DNA of 64,000 nt from Streptomyces sp. NBC_00358 (GCF_036099295.1 NZ_CP107976.1:3472001-3536000); one strand, 5' to 3'. Shown: positions 41,585-51,067, counted from the stretch's first letter. Notes: generated from the letters alone by a model not told the origin. A program made the numbers and translations.

Positions 41585-44440
41585 ATGAGGCAGCAGGGCG
41601 TGCACCCCGAAGACGCGGAGGGCACCTCCGCCGCTTCGTCACGCCCTGACATCGGCGGCGTCGACGACAAGGACACGGACGGCGGGACGGACGCTTCCTC
41701 CGCCGTGGCGGCCGGGACGGGCTCCGGCGACGCCGAGGGTTCCTCTCCGAGCGTCCGCGAGCCTTCGCCCCGGACCGCCGACGAGGAGAAGCCGCAGGCC
41801 GAGCCGGACGTGGACTGCGCCGACGAGGCCCACGCCGAAGAGGTCGAAGGCGACGAACCACTGCTCCCCGCGCGCGTGCACCGCCCCTCCGACCTGATGC
41901 GGCTCCTGGTCGGCGTTCTCGCGATCGTGGTGCTGCTCGCCATCGCCGCGTTCGCGCACGGCACCACCTCGGGCCTCGAACAGGACATCAACAAGGGCAC
42001 CGGACAGGCGCCCGATCTGCTGATCAGGATCGCGGGTCTGGCATCGAGCATCGCGATCCTCCTGGTGCCGGTCGCTTTCGCCGTCGAGCGACTGATCAAG
42101 CGGGACGGACTGCGGATCGCCGACGGCGTTCTCGCCGCCGTCCTCGCGCACGGAGTGACACTCGCCACGGACCTCTGGGTCGCGAAGGGCGCCCCGGGTT
42201 CCATCCAGGAGGCGCTCACCCAGCCCTCACCGGGTGACATCCACGCCCTCACCGACCCGGTGCACGGCTACCTCGCACCGGTCATCGCCTATATGACGGC
42301 CGTCGGCATGTCCCGCAGACCGCGCTGGCGCGGGGTGCTGTGGGTCGTGCTGCTCCTCGACGCCTTCTCCATGCTGGTGACCGGCTACACGACCCCGTTC
42401 TCGATCATCCTCACGGTGCTGATCGGCTGGACCGTCGCCTACGGAACGCTGTACGCCGTCGGCTCACCGAACGTGCGGCCCACCGGGCGGACCCTGATGG
42501 CGGGCCTTCGGCACGTCGGCTTCCACCCGGTCAGCGCCGCCCGCGAGGAGATGCCGGAGACCGCGGAGAGCGGCGACCGCGGCCGGCGCTACTTCGTCAC
42601 ACTGGAGGACGGCCCGCCGCTGGACGTCACGGTCGTCGACCGCGAGCAGCAGGCCCAGGGGTTCTTCTACCGTGTCTGGCGCCGGCTGACGCTGCGCGGC
42701 ATCACCACGCGCCGCAGCCTCCAGTCACTGCGCCAGGCCCTGGAGCAGGAAGCCCTCCTGGCGTACGCGGCCATCGCGGCCGGTGCCAACGCGCCCAAGC
42801 TGATCGCGACCTCCGAGCTGGGCCCCGACGCCGTGATGCTCGTCTACGAGCACACCGGAGGTCACACGCTCGACTCACTGCCCGATGAGCTGATCACGGA
42901 CGATCTGCTGCGCGACACCTGGCACCAGGTGCAGGCGTTGCAGTCCCGGCGCATCGCGCACCGCCGGCTCGCGGGCGACGCGATTCTGGTGGATCGTTCC
43001 GGCACGGTGATCCTGACCGATCTGCGCGGCGGCGAGATCGCGGCGGGCGATCTGCTGCTGCGCATGGACGTCGCACAACTGGTGACCACCCTCGGGCTGC
43101 GTGTGGGCGCCGAGCGCGCGGTGGCGTCGGCGGTCGGCGTCCTCGGTCCGGACGCGGTCGCGGACTGCCTGCCCATGCTCCAGCCGATCGCGTTGACGCG
43201 CTCCACGCGCGCGACGCTGCGAAGACTTGCCCGGGAGCGCTCGCAGCGCGAACGTGAGGCGGTGCTGGAGGCCTCACGGCTGGCCAGGCTCGCCCGCGCC
43301 GAGGCGGCGGCCGGGGAAGCGCCGGAAGCGGTCCTCGCCGCACCGGAGAAGCCGGGCAAGAAGGCCGTACGTGCCGAGCAGCGTGCCGAGAAGCGGGCGA
43401 TCGACGAGGCCCTGGACGAGGCGCGCGAGGAGGATCTGCTCACCCAGATCCGCCATCAGGTACTGCTGATCCGGCCCCAGGCGCCCGTCGAACCGGCCCG
43501 CCTGGAGCGGGTCAAGCCCCGCACGGTGATCAGCGTCTTCGCCGGAGCCATCGGCGCGTACTTCCTGCTGACGCAGCTCACCCACATCCAGTTCGGAACC
43601 CTGTTCGACAACGCCGAGTGGGGCTGGGTCGCGGCGGCCGCGCTGTTCTCCGCCCTGAGCTACTTCGCGGCGGCGATGAGCCTGCTCGGCTTCGTGCCCG
43701 AGCGGGTGCCGTTCTTGCGGACCGCGGCGGCGCAGGTCGCCGGCTCGTTCGTGAAGATCGTGGCGCCCGCCGCGGTCGGCGGTGTCGCCCTCAACACACG
43801 CTTCCTGCAGCGGGCCGGGGTGCGGCCCGGACTCGCGGTGGCGAGCGTCGGCGCGTCGCAGCTCTTCGGACTCGGCTGCCACATCCTGATGCTGCTGTCC
43901 TTCGGCTATCTGACGGGTACGGAGAAGACACCGTCCCTGTCGCCGTCCCGCACGGTCATCGCGGGTCTGCTGACGGTCGCCGTCCTCATCCTGGTCGTGA
44001 CCTCGGTTCCGCTGCTGCGCAAGTTCGTCTCCACGCGCGTGCGGTCGCTGTTCGCGGGCGTCGTACCGCGCATGCTCGACGTGCTGCAGCGGCCGCAGAA
44101 GCTCGTCACCGGCATCGGCGGCATGCTGCTCCTGACGGCCTGCTTCGTGATGTGCCTGGACGCGTCGATCCGCGCGTTCGGCCACGAGGAGACGACCTCG
44201 CTCAGCCTGGCCAGCGTCGCCGTCGTCTTCCTCGCCGGCAACGCGCTGGGTTCGGCGGCGCCGACCCCGGGTGGTGTCGGCGCGGTCGAGGCGACCCTCA
44301 CCGTCGGTCTGATCGCCATCGGTCTCCCCAAGGAGGTCGCGGCGCCCGCGGTGCTGCTGTACCGACTGCTGACCCTGTGGATTCCGGTGCTGCCGGGCTG
44401 GCTGTTCTTCAACCATCTGACGCGCAAGGGCGCGCTCTAG
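41585..44440 (+). CDS. Kinase-like / LPG-synthase-type flippase membrane fusion protein
   Basis: A 951-residue membrane protein in three parts. The N-terminal 85 residues are acidic and disordered, followed by about five membrane helices. The cytoplasmic middle (about 320-560) resembles a RIO/Bud32-like or ABC1-like kinase: EQEALLAYAAIAAG, VMLVYEHTGGHTLDSL, IAHRRLAGDAILVDRSGTV, ILTDLRGGEIA; the canonical HxD and DFG are degenerate. The C-terminus (about 640-950) is an UPF0104/LPG_synthase_TM flippase-like domain (VKIVAPAAVGGVALNTRF, SAAPTPGGVGAVEATLT). Lacking the synthase catalytic domain, it probably moves or binds a lipid. ATG 41585 with AAGAAGAG upstream. Substrate unknown. Confidence 0.85.
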   Translation: MRQQGVHPEDAEGTSAASSRPDIGGVDDKDTDGGTDASSAVAAGTGSGDAEGSSPSVREPSPRTADEEKPQAEPDVDCADEAHAEEVEGDEPLLPARVHRPSDLMRLLVGVLAIVVLLAIAAFAHGTTSGLEQDINKGTGQAPDLLIRIAGLASSIAILLVPVAFAVERLIKRDGLRIADGVLAAVLAHGVTLATDLWVAKGAPGSIQEALTQPSPGDIHALTDPVHGYLAPVIAYMTAVGMSRRPRWRGVLWVVLLLDAFSMLVTGYTTPFSIILTVLIGWTVAYGTLYAVGSPNVRPTGRTLMAGLRHVGFHPVSAAREEMPETAESGDRGRRYFVTLEDGPPLDVTVVDREQQAQGFFYRVWRRLTLRGITTRRSLQSLRQALEQEALLAYAAIAAGANAPKLIATSELGPDAVMLVYEHTGGHTLDSLPDELITDDLLRDTWHQVQALQSRRIAHRRLAGDAILVDRSGTVILTDLRGGEIAAGDLLLRMDVAQLVTTLGLRVGAERAVASAVGVLGPDAVADCLPMLQPIALTRSTRATLRRLARERSQREREAVLEASRLARLARAEAAAGEAPEAVLAAPEKPGKKAVRAEQRAEKRAIDEALDEAREEDLLTQIRHQVLLIRPQAPVEPARLERVKPRTVISVFAGAIGAYFLLTQLTHIQFGTLFDNAEWGWVAAAALFSALSYFAAAMSLLGFVPERVPFLRTAAAQVAGSFVKIVAPAAVGGVALNTRFLQRAGVRPGLAVASVGASQLFGLGCHILMLLSFGYLTGTEKTPSLSPSRTVIAGLLTVAVLILVVTSVPLLRKFVSTRVRSLFAGVVPRMLDVLQRPQKLVTGIGGMLLLTACFVMCLDASIRAFGHEETTSLSLASVAVVFLAGNALGSAAPTPGGVGAVEATLTVGLIAIGLPKEVAAPAVLLYRLLTLWIPVLPGWLFFNHLTRKGAL

Positions 44441-44598
44441 GGTCCGCGCGGGGACCGTCCCGTACGCACCTCGGCCCACGCGCGTGAGGACGGCCCCGGA
44501 CCTGCCCCGCGCCCCTGGGATGCGGCCGCGCGATGCGCCCTCACCCACACGGCTCGCGCCCCGAGCGCCCCACCCCGCCCGCCCGCAGGATGGGGAGC

Positions 44599-46143
44599 AT
44601 GCCGAACCCGCCGCAGCCGCGCGCCGCCGTCCTGGCCGTCACCGCCGTCCTGCTGACCTCATGGGTGTCCGGCTGCAGCACCGACTCCAAGGACCAGGAC
44701 CTGACGGCGCAGAAGCTGAACTGGAAGGCGTGCCCGGCACCGTCCGAGGCCGAAGGCGGCGGCAGCGCCCCCTCGCCCCTGCCGGGCGGCGCGGAGTGGG
44801 AGTGCGCCACCTTGAAGGTGCCCCTCGACTGGTCCGAGCCCAAGGGGGACACGATCGGGCTCGCGCTGATCCGGGCGAAGGCGAGCGGCGCCCCGGACAA
44901 GCGCATCGGCTCGCTCGTCTTCAACTTCGGCGGCCCCGGCGGCTCGGGCGTCTCCACCCTGCCCGCGTTCGGACAGGACTACGCGGCCCTGCGCACGCGA
45001 TACGACCTGGTGAGCTTCGACCCGCGCGGAGTGGGCCGCAGCGCGGGCGTCGAGTGCGAGAGCGACCAGCAGCTCGACAAGTTCTTCCAACAGGACGCCA
45101 TTCCGGACGACACCGCCGAACAGCAGGAGCTGCTGCGGAACACCAGGACGTTCAACGCGGCCTGCGACAAGAACTCCGGCACGGTCCTCCCCCATGTGCG
45201 CACGACGGACGCCGCTCGCGACATGGACCTGATGCGCCACGTCCTCGGCGACGCGAAGCTGCACTACTTCGGCATCTCGTACGGCACCGAACTGGGCGGC
45301 GTGTACGCCCACTTGTTCCCCAAGAACGTGGGCCGCGCCGTCTTCGACGGGGTCGTCGACCCGACTCAGAACCTGGAGCAGAGCTCTCTCGGACAGGCCA
45401 AGGGTTTCCAGCTCGCACTGGACAACTTCGCCGAGGACTGCACCTCGAAGGTCGAGGACTGCCCGATCGGTGACACCCCGCAGGACGTCAAGGACCGCAT
45501 CGCCAAGCTGCTCAAGGACCTGGAGAGCAAGCCGATCCCCGGCGCCTTCCCCCGCCTGCTCACCCAGACCGCCGCGACCGGCGGCATCGCCCAGTCGCTG
45601 TACTCGAAGGACTTCTGGGAGTACCTGACGGAGGGACTCCAGCAGGCGTACGACGGCGACGGCAAGGTGCTGATGCTGCTGTCGGACTCGCTGAACGGGC
45701 GCAGCGAGAACGGCCAGTACAGCAACATCACCGCGGCGAACATCTCCATCAACTGCGCCGACGACAAGCCGCGTTACACCGCCGACTTCGTGCAGTCGAA
45801 GGTTCCGGAGTTCCGGGCCGCCTCCCCGTTGTTCGGCGACTATCTGGCCTGGGGCATGGTCAGCTGCACCGACTGGGCCGTGCCGGGAGCCGCGGAGCAT
45901 CCGGACGTCAGCGCCCCCGGAGCGGCACCGATCCTCGTGGTCGGCAACACCGGCGACCCGGCCACGCCGTACGAGGGCGCTCGGGCGATGGTGAACGCGC
46001 TCGGCAAGGGCGTCGGAGTCGAGCTGACGTACAAGGGCCAGGGACACGGGGCGTACGACAGCAAGAACAAGTGCGTGCAGGGCGCGGTGAACCGCTATCT
46101 GCTGCAGGGCACCGTGCCTTCGGCCGACACCGTCTGTTCCTAG
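44599..46143 (+). CDS. Secreted S33 peptidase lipoprotein (TAP family), first of a tandem pair
   Basis: A 514-residue alpha/beta-hydrolase of the tripeptidyl-aminopeptidase group. Lipoprotein signal ends TSWVSGC (Cys26). Oxyanion-hole motif FNFGGPGGSG, nucleophile elbow YFGISYGTELGG (Ser), C-terminal TAP-like domain with GNTGDPATPYEGA (Asp) and GQGHGAY (His). Such exported enzymes clip peptides from protein N-termini at the cell surface. ATG 44599 after GGGGAG starts the signal peptide; 44590 is also possible. The next gene is a clear paralogue, so the pair arose by tandem duplication. Confidence 0.92.
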   Translation: MPNPPQPRAAVLAVTAVLLTSWVSGCSTDSKDQDLTAQKLNWKACPAPSEAEGGGSAPSPLPGGAEWECATLKVPLDWSEPKGDTIGLALIRAKASGAPDKRIGSLVFNFGGPGGSGVSTLPAFGQDYAALRTRYDLVSFDPRGVGRSAGVECESDQQLDKFFQQDAIPDDTAEQQELLRNTRTFNAACDKNSGTVLPHVRTTDAARDMDLMRHVLGDAKLHYFGISYGTELGGVYAHLFPKNVGRAVFDGVVDPTQNLEQSSLGQAKGFQLALDNFAEDCTSKVEDCPIGDTPQDVKDRIAKLLKDLESKPIPGAFPRLLTQTAATGGIAQSLYSKDFWEYLTEGLQQAYDGDGKVLMLLSDSLNGRSENGQYSNITAANISINCADDKPRYTADFVQSKVPEFRAASPLFGDYLAWGMVSCTDWAVPGAAEHPDVSAPGAAPILVVGNTGDPATPYEGARAMVNALGKGVGVELTYKGQGHGAYDSKNKCVQGAVNRYLLQGTVPSADTVCS

Positions 46144-46162
46144 AAAATCGCAGGTCAGAGCG

Positions 46163-46171
46163 TTATCCACA
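46163..46171 (+). promoter_or_regulatory. DnaA-box-like sequence between the two S33 genes
   Basis: TTATCCACA is a perfect classical DnaA box (E. coli type), 19 bases after the stop of the first peptidase gene and upstream of the second. Confidence 0.35.
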
Positions 46172-46258
46172 GGCCTCGACGGCAGTCCGCGGCCGGCGCC
46201 TACTATGGCGTGCAGGTGATCCGCGACTTCGGGCGGACCACGGCGAGGGGGGACGCTC

Positions 46259-47812
46259 ATGACACGGTTCGCACGATGGACGGCCGCGGTTGCCGCCGCG
46301 TTGCTGGTGGCCGGCTGCGGCGGGGGCTCGTCCGGCGGCACCCAGGGCGAGGGGAAGAACGGCGACGATCCGCCGTCCGCGGCGAAGGCTTCCGGCGGGT
46401 CGCCCGGCCTGCCCGCCTCGCTCACCTCGCAGAGGCTCGACTGGGGCCGCTGCAAAGGCACTTCAAACTCCCCCGCGCCCGGGAGCGGCTGGCAGTGCGC
46501 GACGCTCAAGGTGCCGCTGGACTACGCGAAGCCGGGCGGCGGGACGATCGGTCTGGCGCTCATCCGCTCGAAGGCGACCGGCACCCGGGACAAGCGCATC
46601 GGCTCGCTCCTGTTCAACTTCGGCGGCCCCGGCGGCTCGGGCGTCTCCACCATGCCGGCCTACGAGAGCGTGGTCGGCACACTCCACGACCGCTACGACC
46701 TGGTGAGCTGGGACCCGCGGGGAGTCGCCGCCAGCGAAGGCGTGCGGTGCCGCGGGGACAAGGCGATCCAGGCCTCCGAGTCGGTGGACGCCACACCGGA
46801 CGACGCGGCAGAGGAAGCGGCGTACTTCAAGGACGCGGCGGACTTCGGCAAGGGCTGCGCGAAGGCCGCCGGGAAGCTGATGTCCCATGTCTCGACGACC
46901 GACACGGCCCGCGACATGGACCTGATGCGCCAGGTCCTCGGCGACCGCCGGATGCACTACTTCGGCATCTCGTACGGCACCGAACTGGGCGGCGTGTACG
47001 CCCACTTGTTCCCGAAGAACGTGGGACGTCTGGTGCTCGACGCGGTCGTCGACCCGAGCGCGGACACCGTGGGCCACGCCAAGAACCAGACGCTGGGCTT
47101 CCAGCGCGCCCTGAACGACTACCTCAAGTCCACCGGCCAGGACCCCGCGCAGGGCTCCCGGAAGATCGCGGACCTGCTGAAGCGGATCGACGCCAAGCCC
47201 CTGCGCACCACCGGCGGGCGCGAGCTCAGCCAGACCCTGGCTCTGACCGGCATCGTGCTGCCGCTCTACAGCAAGGAGGGCTGGCCGCGCCTCACCGAAG
47301 CGCTGAAGGACGCCGAGGGCGGGGACGGTTCGGCCCTGCTGGCGCTCGCCGACGGTTACAACGATCGGGACGCCTCGGGGCACTACGGCACGACGACGCA
47401 TTCCCAACGGGTCATATCGTGCTTGGACGACAAGCAGCGCCCGACTCCCGAGGAGACCCGGAGGCGGCTGCCCGAGTTCGAGAAGATCTCACCCGTCTTC
47501 GGGGACTTCATGGGCTGGGACACGGCGGGCTGGTGCCACGACTGGCCGGTGGCCGGTCAGTACGACACCCCCGAGGTCAGTGCGCCGGGAGCCGCACCCG
47601 TCCTGGTCGTCGGCAACACCGGGGACCCGGCGACACCCTACGAGGGCGCCCGCAGGATGGCGGACGAGCTCGGCAAGGGCGTGGGTGTCGAGCTCACCTG
47701 GAAGGGCGAGGGCCATGGCGCCTACGGGAGTGGGAGCGACTGCGTCGACTCGACCGTGAACAGCTACCTGATGGACGGGACGGTGCCGAGGGACGGCAAG
47801 GTCTGCTCATGA
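46259..47812 (+). CDS. Secreted S33 peptidase lipoprotein (TAP family), second of the pair
   Basis: A 517-residue paralogue of the preceding gene. The lipobox is LLVAGC (Cys20). The GGPGGSG oxyanion loop, the elbow YFGISYGTELGGVYAHLFP (identical in both copies), Asp in GNTGDPATPYEGAR and His in GEGHGAY are conserved. The segment between the catalytic Ser and the TAP-like domain differs most, suggesting different substrates. ATG 46259. A perfect terminator starts at the base after the stop codon. Confidence 0.92.
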   Translation: MTRFARWTAAVAAALLVAGCGGGSSGGTQGEGKNGDDPPSAAKASGGSPGLPASLTSQRLDWGRCKGTSNSPAPGSGWQCATLKVPLDYAKPGGGTIGLALIRSKATGTRDKRIGSLLFNFGGPGGSGVSTMPAYESVVGTLHDRYDLVSWDPRGVAASEGVRCRGDKAIQASESVDATPDDAAEEAAYFKDAADFGKGCAKAAGKLMSHVSTTDTARDMDLMRQVLGDRRMHYFGISYGTELGGVYAHLFPKNVGRLVLDAVVDPSADTVGHAKNQTLGFQRALNDYLKSTGQDPAQGSRKIADLLKRIDAKPLRTTGGRELSQTLALTGIVLPLYSKEGWPRLTEALKDAEGGDGSALLALADGYNDRDASGHYGTTTHSQRVISCLDDKQRPTPEETRRRLPEFEKISPVFGDFMGWDTAGWCHDWPVAGQYDTPEVSAPGAAPVLVVGNTGDPATPYEGARRMADELGKGVGVELTWKGEGHGAYGSGSDCVDSTVNSYLMDGTVPRDGKVCS

Positions 47813-47861
47813 CGACGGCGGGGGTCTCGCGAACACCGCGTCCGCGAGACCCCCGCCGTCG
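47813..47861. terminator. Bidirectional terminator between the S33 pair and moeZ
   Basis: A perfect 19-bp inverted repeat (outer CGACGGCGGGGGTC / GACCCCCGCCGTCG) with an 11-base loop, starting right after the upstream stop, in a convergent gap. Confidence 0.88.
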
Positions 47862-47883
47862 AAAGAGCAGGCCGAGCCGCCGG

Positions 47884-49062
47884 TCAGTACACCGGCTTGT
47901 CGGGCTCGATCTGGTGGACCCAGCCGATCACACCGCCGCCTACGTGCACCGCGTCGGAGAAACCGGCGGACTTCAGGACCGCCAGGACCTCCGCACTGCG
48001 GACACCCGTCTTGCAGTGCAGGACGATCTTCTTGTCCTGCGGCAGGGTCTCCAGGGCGGTGCCCATGAGGAACTCGTTCTTCGGGATCAGCTTGGCGCCG
48101 GGGATCGAGACGATCTCGTACTCGTTGATCTCGCGGACGTCGATGATCTCGATGTTCTCGCCGTCGTCGATCCACTCCTTGAGCTGCTTGGGAGTGATCG
48201 TCGAGCCGGCCGCCGCCTCCTGCGCCTCCTCGGACACGACGCCGCAGAAGGCCTCGTAGTCGATGAGTTCGGTGACGGTGGGGTGGTCGCTGCAGACCGC
48301 GCAGTCCGGGTCCTTGCGGACCTTGACCTGGCGGTACTGCATCTCCAGGGCGTCGTAGATCATCAGGCGGCCGACCAGCGGCTCGCCGATGCCCGCGAGG
48401 AGCTTGATCGCCTCGTTGACCTGGATGGAGCCGATGGACGCGCACAGCACGCCGAGGACACCGCCCTCGGCGCAGGAGGGGACCATGCCGGGCGGCGGGG
48501 GCTCCGGGTAGAGGCAGCGGTAGCAGGGGCCGTGCTCGGACCAGAAGACCGAGGCCTGTCCGTCGAAGCGGTAGATCGAACCCCACACGTACGGCTTGTT
48601 GAGCAGCACGCACGCGTCGTTGACCAGGTAGCGGGTCGCGAAGTTGTCCGTGCCGTCGACGATCAGGTCGTACTGGCTGAAGATCTCCATCACGTTCTCG
48701 GCCTCAAGCCGCACTTCGTGAAGGACCACGTTCACGTACGGGTTGATGCCCAGCACGGAATCGCGCGCGGACTCGGCCTTCGAGCGGCCGATGTCCGCCT
48801 GGCTGTGGATGATCTGGCGCTGCAGGTTCGACTCGTCGACCTCGTCGAACTCCACGATGCCGAGCGTGCCGACGCCCGCCGCGGCCAGGTACATCAGTGC
48901 CGGCGATCCGAGGCCGCCGGCGCCCACACACAGCACCTTGGCGTTCTTCAGCCGCTTCTGCCCGTCCATACCCACATCGGGGATGATCAGGTGGCGGGAG
49001 TACCTGCGGACCTCGTCTACGGTGAGCTCAGAGGCTGGCTCGACCAGGGGTGGCAGCGACAC
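47884..49062 (-). CDS. moeZ: Adenylyltransferase/sulfurtransferase MoeZ
   Basis: A 392-residue fusion of an E1-like adenylating domain and a rhodanese domain. The E1 part has GAGGLGSPALMYLAAAGVG (ATP loop), DEVDESNLQRQ, and zinc pairs CYRC and CAVC. The rhodanese part (about 290-390) has the active Cys in HCKTGVRS. MoeZ activates ubiquitin-like sulfur carriers such as MoaD and CysO and loads sulfur onto them, serving molybdopterin and other sulfur pathways. GTG 49062. It is the Rv3206c equivalent; in mycobacteria its neighbour is the DUF3152 gene, here 11 kb away. Confidence 0.95.
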   Translation of the reverse strand: MSLPPLVEPASELTVDEVRRYSRHLIIPDVGMDGQKRLKNAKVLCVGAGGLGSPALMYLAAAGVGTLGIVEFDEVDESNLQRQIIHSQADIGRSKAESARDSVLGINPYVNVVLHEVRLEAENVMEIFSQYDLIVDGTDNFATRYLVNDACVLLNKPYVWGSIYRFDGQASVFWSEHGPCYRCLYPEPPPPGMVPSCAEGGVLGVLCASIGSIQVNEAIKLLAGIGEPLVGRLMIYDALEMQYRQVKVRKDPDCAVCSDHPTVTELIDYEAFCGVVSEEAQEAAAGSTITPKQLKEWIDDGENIEIIDVREINEYEIVSIPGAKLIPKNEFLMGTALETLPQDKKIVLHCKTGVRSAEVLAVLKSAGFSDAVHVGGGVIGWVHQIEPDKPVY

Positions 49063-49125
49063 GGGGACTCCGTTGGTCGGTCAATCACTACAGTTGTTCT
49101 CCCCGTAACACTGCCACGCCCTTCT

Positions 49126-49875
49126 TCATTCCGAGACACCCGTTCCGATCCGCGAGACGATCTCGTCCCAGTAGCCGGGCATCGTCTCCCAGGGGTCGGT
49201 CCGCCCGCCGTGATCGGAGCGGTCGGTGAAGTAGATCGTCGAGGCGCCCTGCCAGCGGGCGATGCGCAGTGCCTCGTCCAGGTGGCCGCGCGGCATACCG
49301 TGCACGAAGTGGCAGAAGCGCTCGGGGGGATAGTCGGCGGTCCACTCGGCGACCTGCGACCAGCGGTACTCGGTCCAGGGGCCCGAGAAGGTCACCAGTT
49401 GGTCGGCGTTCTCGGCGTATCCCGGGTGCGGGTGGGTGCCGTGGCCCAGCACGATGTGGGCGCCGTCGCGCAGGGCGCGGAGCGCGCCGACCGTGCGGCG
49501 GATCTCAGGGAGCGCGGCGCGTTCGGTGGGACAGCGGTCGAGGATGAATCCGTCGGCCTGGTACCAGTCGAGATGGCGGCGCGCGTCGGCGATCGTTTCG
49601 CCGAAGGGGCGGACGCCATGGGCGGCGTCGAGGAGTCCCAGCACCCGGACGCCCGCGTTGCGCAGCCGTCCGGTGGCCTCCAGGCAGCGCGGGTCGGGTC
49701 GTTCGCCGGGACCGTTGTCCACGTTCAGGACGACCCAGTGCAAGGGGGTGCCGGGGCGGGTGAGTTCGTCCCATTCCACGGGAGCGACGAGGGGGTGCGC
49801 ATAGCCGGGGACACCGAAGCCGAGTCCTAAGTCGGTGCTCGCGCTGCCGGTCGCGGTGCTGGTCAGATACGACAT
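49126..49875 (-). CDS. Spherulation-specific family 4 (PelA-hydrolase-like) protein
   Basis: A 249-residue TIM-barrel-like protein of the Ssp4 family. Key regions are FGVPGYAHPLVAPVEWDEL, GVRVLGLLDAAHGVRP, YQADGFILDRCPTE (acidic active-site region) and IVLGHGTHPHPGY. The family is related to the hydrolase domain of PelA and to polygalactosaminidase-type enzymes. No signal peptide is seen, so it acts inside the cell or leaves by another route. Its start overlaps the epimerase gene by 13 bases, and it is last in the four-gene Pel-like operon. Hydrolysis of an amino-sugar polymer is inferred. Confidence 0.82.
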   Translation of the reverse strand: MSYLTSTATGSASTDLGLGFGVPGYAHPLVAPVEWDELTRPGTPLHWVVLNVDNGPGERPDPRCLEATGRLRNAGVRVLGLLDAAHGVRPFGETIADARRHLDWYQADGFILDRCPTERAALPEIRRTVGALRALRDGAHIVLGHGTHPHPGYAENADQLVTFSGPWTEYRWSQVAEWTADYPPERFCHFVHGMPRGHLDEALRIARWQGASTIYFTDRSDHGGRTDPWETMPGYWDEIVSRIGTGVSE

Positions 49876-50825
49876 GCCGCCTCCATCCAGATGTCGGCGA
49901 GAGATTCCTCGAGGTTGATCCGGGGCCGCCAGCCGAGGCGGTCGCGAGCGGTGCGCACATCGGCCTGCTGCCAGCTGCCGCAGCCGTCCGGGTAGGGGTA
50001 CGCGACCGGGGCCAGGTGGTCGGGGTCAGGGCGGGGGTGGCCGATGGACGGCCGCATGGACGGGCCGGGCGGGCCGTCGAGTTCGTGCAGGGTGCCGCTG
50101 TAGCCGGCCACGCGCGCGAGGACGGCGGCGGCGTCGCGGAGGCGGACGGCACGGCCCGAGCCGATGTTGATCACGCCCTGTGCGGCGGACAGGGAGGCGG
50201 CGTGGACCGCGCGGGCGACATCGCGGACGTCGATGAAGTCGCGTTGCACGCCGAGGCCGCCGAGCTTCAGTTCGCCGTCGCTGGCCTGCATGGCACGGCG
50301 CAGGGCTTCGGCGAGCCGGCCGAGCGGCGATCCGGCGGGCGTGCCCGGGCCGGCGGGCGAGAAGACCCGGAGCACGACGGCGTCCAGGCCGGAGCCGAGG
50401 ACGAGTTCGGTCGCGGCGAGCTTGCTGACGCCGTACGGGCCACCCGGGCGCGGGACGGCGTCCTCCGCGGTGGAGGAGCCGGGCTGGCTGGGCCCGTACT
50501 CGGCGCCGCAGCCGATCTGGACGAGCCGGGCCCCGCAGCCGCTGCGGCGCAGGGCTTCGCAGACGGTGGCGACGGCGACGGTGTTGTGCCGGGTCAGGTC
50601 GCGGGCGCCGCCGCGGGTGGCGCCGGCGCAGTTGATGACGACTCCGGGGTGCACCGCGTCCAGGAAGCGGGTGAGGGCTCCGGGGCTGCCCGAGGCGAGG
50701 TCGAACCGCACGTCGGCGTCGTCTCCCCGGCCGAGCGCGGTGAGCTGCACGGCCGGGTCGGCGAGCAGCCGGTCGGCGACGAAACGGCCGAGGTAGCCGT
50801 TGGCTCCGATCAACAGGACCCTCAT
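49863..50825 (-). CDS. NAD-dependent nucleotide-sugar epimerase/dehydratase
   Basis: A 320-residue extended SDR. GANGYLGRFVADRLL at residues about 8-22 binds NAD; the catalytic pair is in YGVSK; GVQRDFIDVRDVARAVH is the typical substrate-binding loop. Full length with all key residues. It is upstream of the Ssp4 gene and overlaps it. In Pel operons a UDP-GlcNAc C4-epimerase (PelX) supplies UDP-GalNAc; a similar job here is inferred from context. A gap of about 240 bases precedes it. Confidence 0.88.
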   Translation of the reverse strand: MRVLLIGANGYLGRFVADRLLADPAVQLTALGRGDDADVRFDLASGSPGALTRFLDAVHPGVVINCAGATRGGARDLTRHNTVAVATVCEALRRSGCGARLVQIGCGAEYGPSQPGSSTAEDAVPRPGGPYGVSKLAATELVLGSGLDAVVLRVFSPAGPGTPAGSPLGRLAEALRRAMQASDGELKLGGLGVQRDFIDVRDVARAVHAASLSAAQGVINIGSGRAVRLRDAAAVLARVAGYSGTLHELDGPPGPSMRPSIGHPRPDPDHLAPVAYPYPDGCGSWQQADVRTARDRLGWRPRINLEESLADIWMEAACRI

Positions 50826-51067
50826 CGGGCGGCTCCCGGGGCGGATTCTCCGGTTCGGGAGGTGATCATCTGACTGTCTCCTTCGAGGTGGTGCCGTAGT
50901 CGTGGTGAGGGCCCGCGGTGTCGGCCCCGCGGGAGATGGGGGCCCGGATCCAGGACGTCGCCGGACTCCGGGGAGGGCTCACGGCGGTGTGGGCGTCGTG
51001 GGCCGGTTTCGGGGGGCCTCGGTCCGCCGGGGCCGCGGGCGTACTGCGCCGGGGCGCGGATCGCGGC

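Noticed and set aside
23089..46171. DnaA boxes as evidence of a replication origin
   Set aside because: Only three boxes spread over 23 kb; no cluster, no AT-rich unwinding region and no dnaA/dnaN/rpmH genes.
46210..49830. A 1206-codon plus-strand open frame running across an S33 gene, moeZ and Ssp4
   Set aside because: It crosses three real genes and two convergent transcription units and contains a terminator hairpin; no single protein can be supported.
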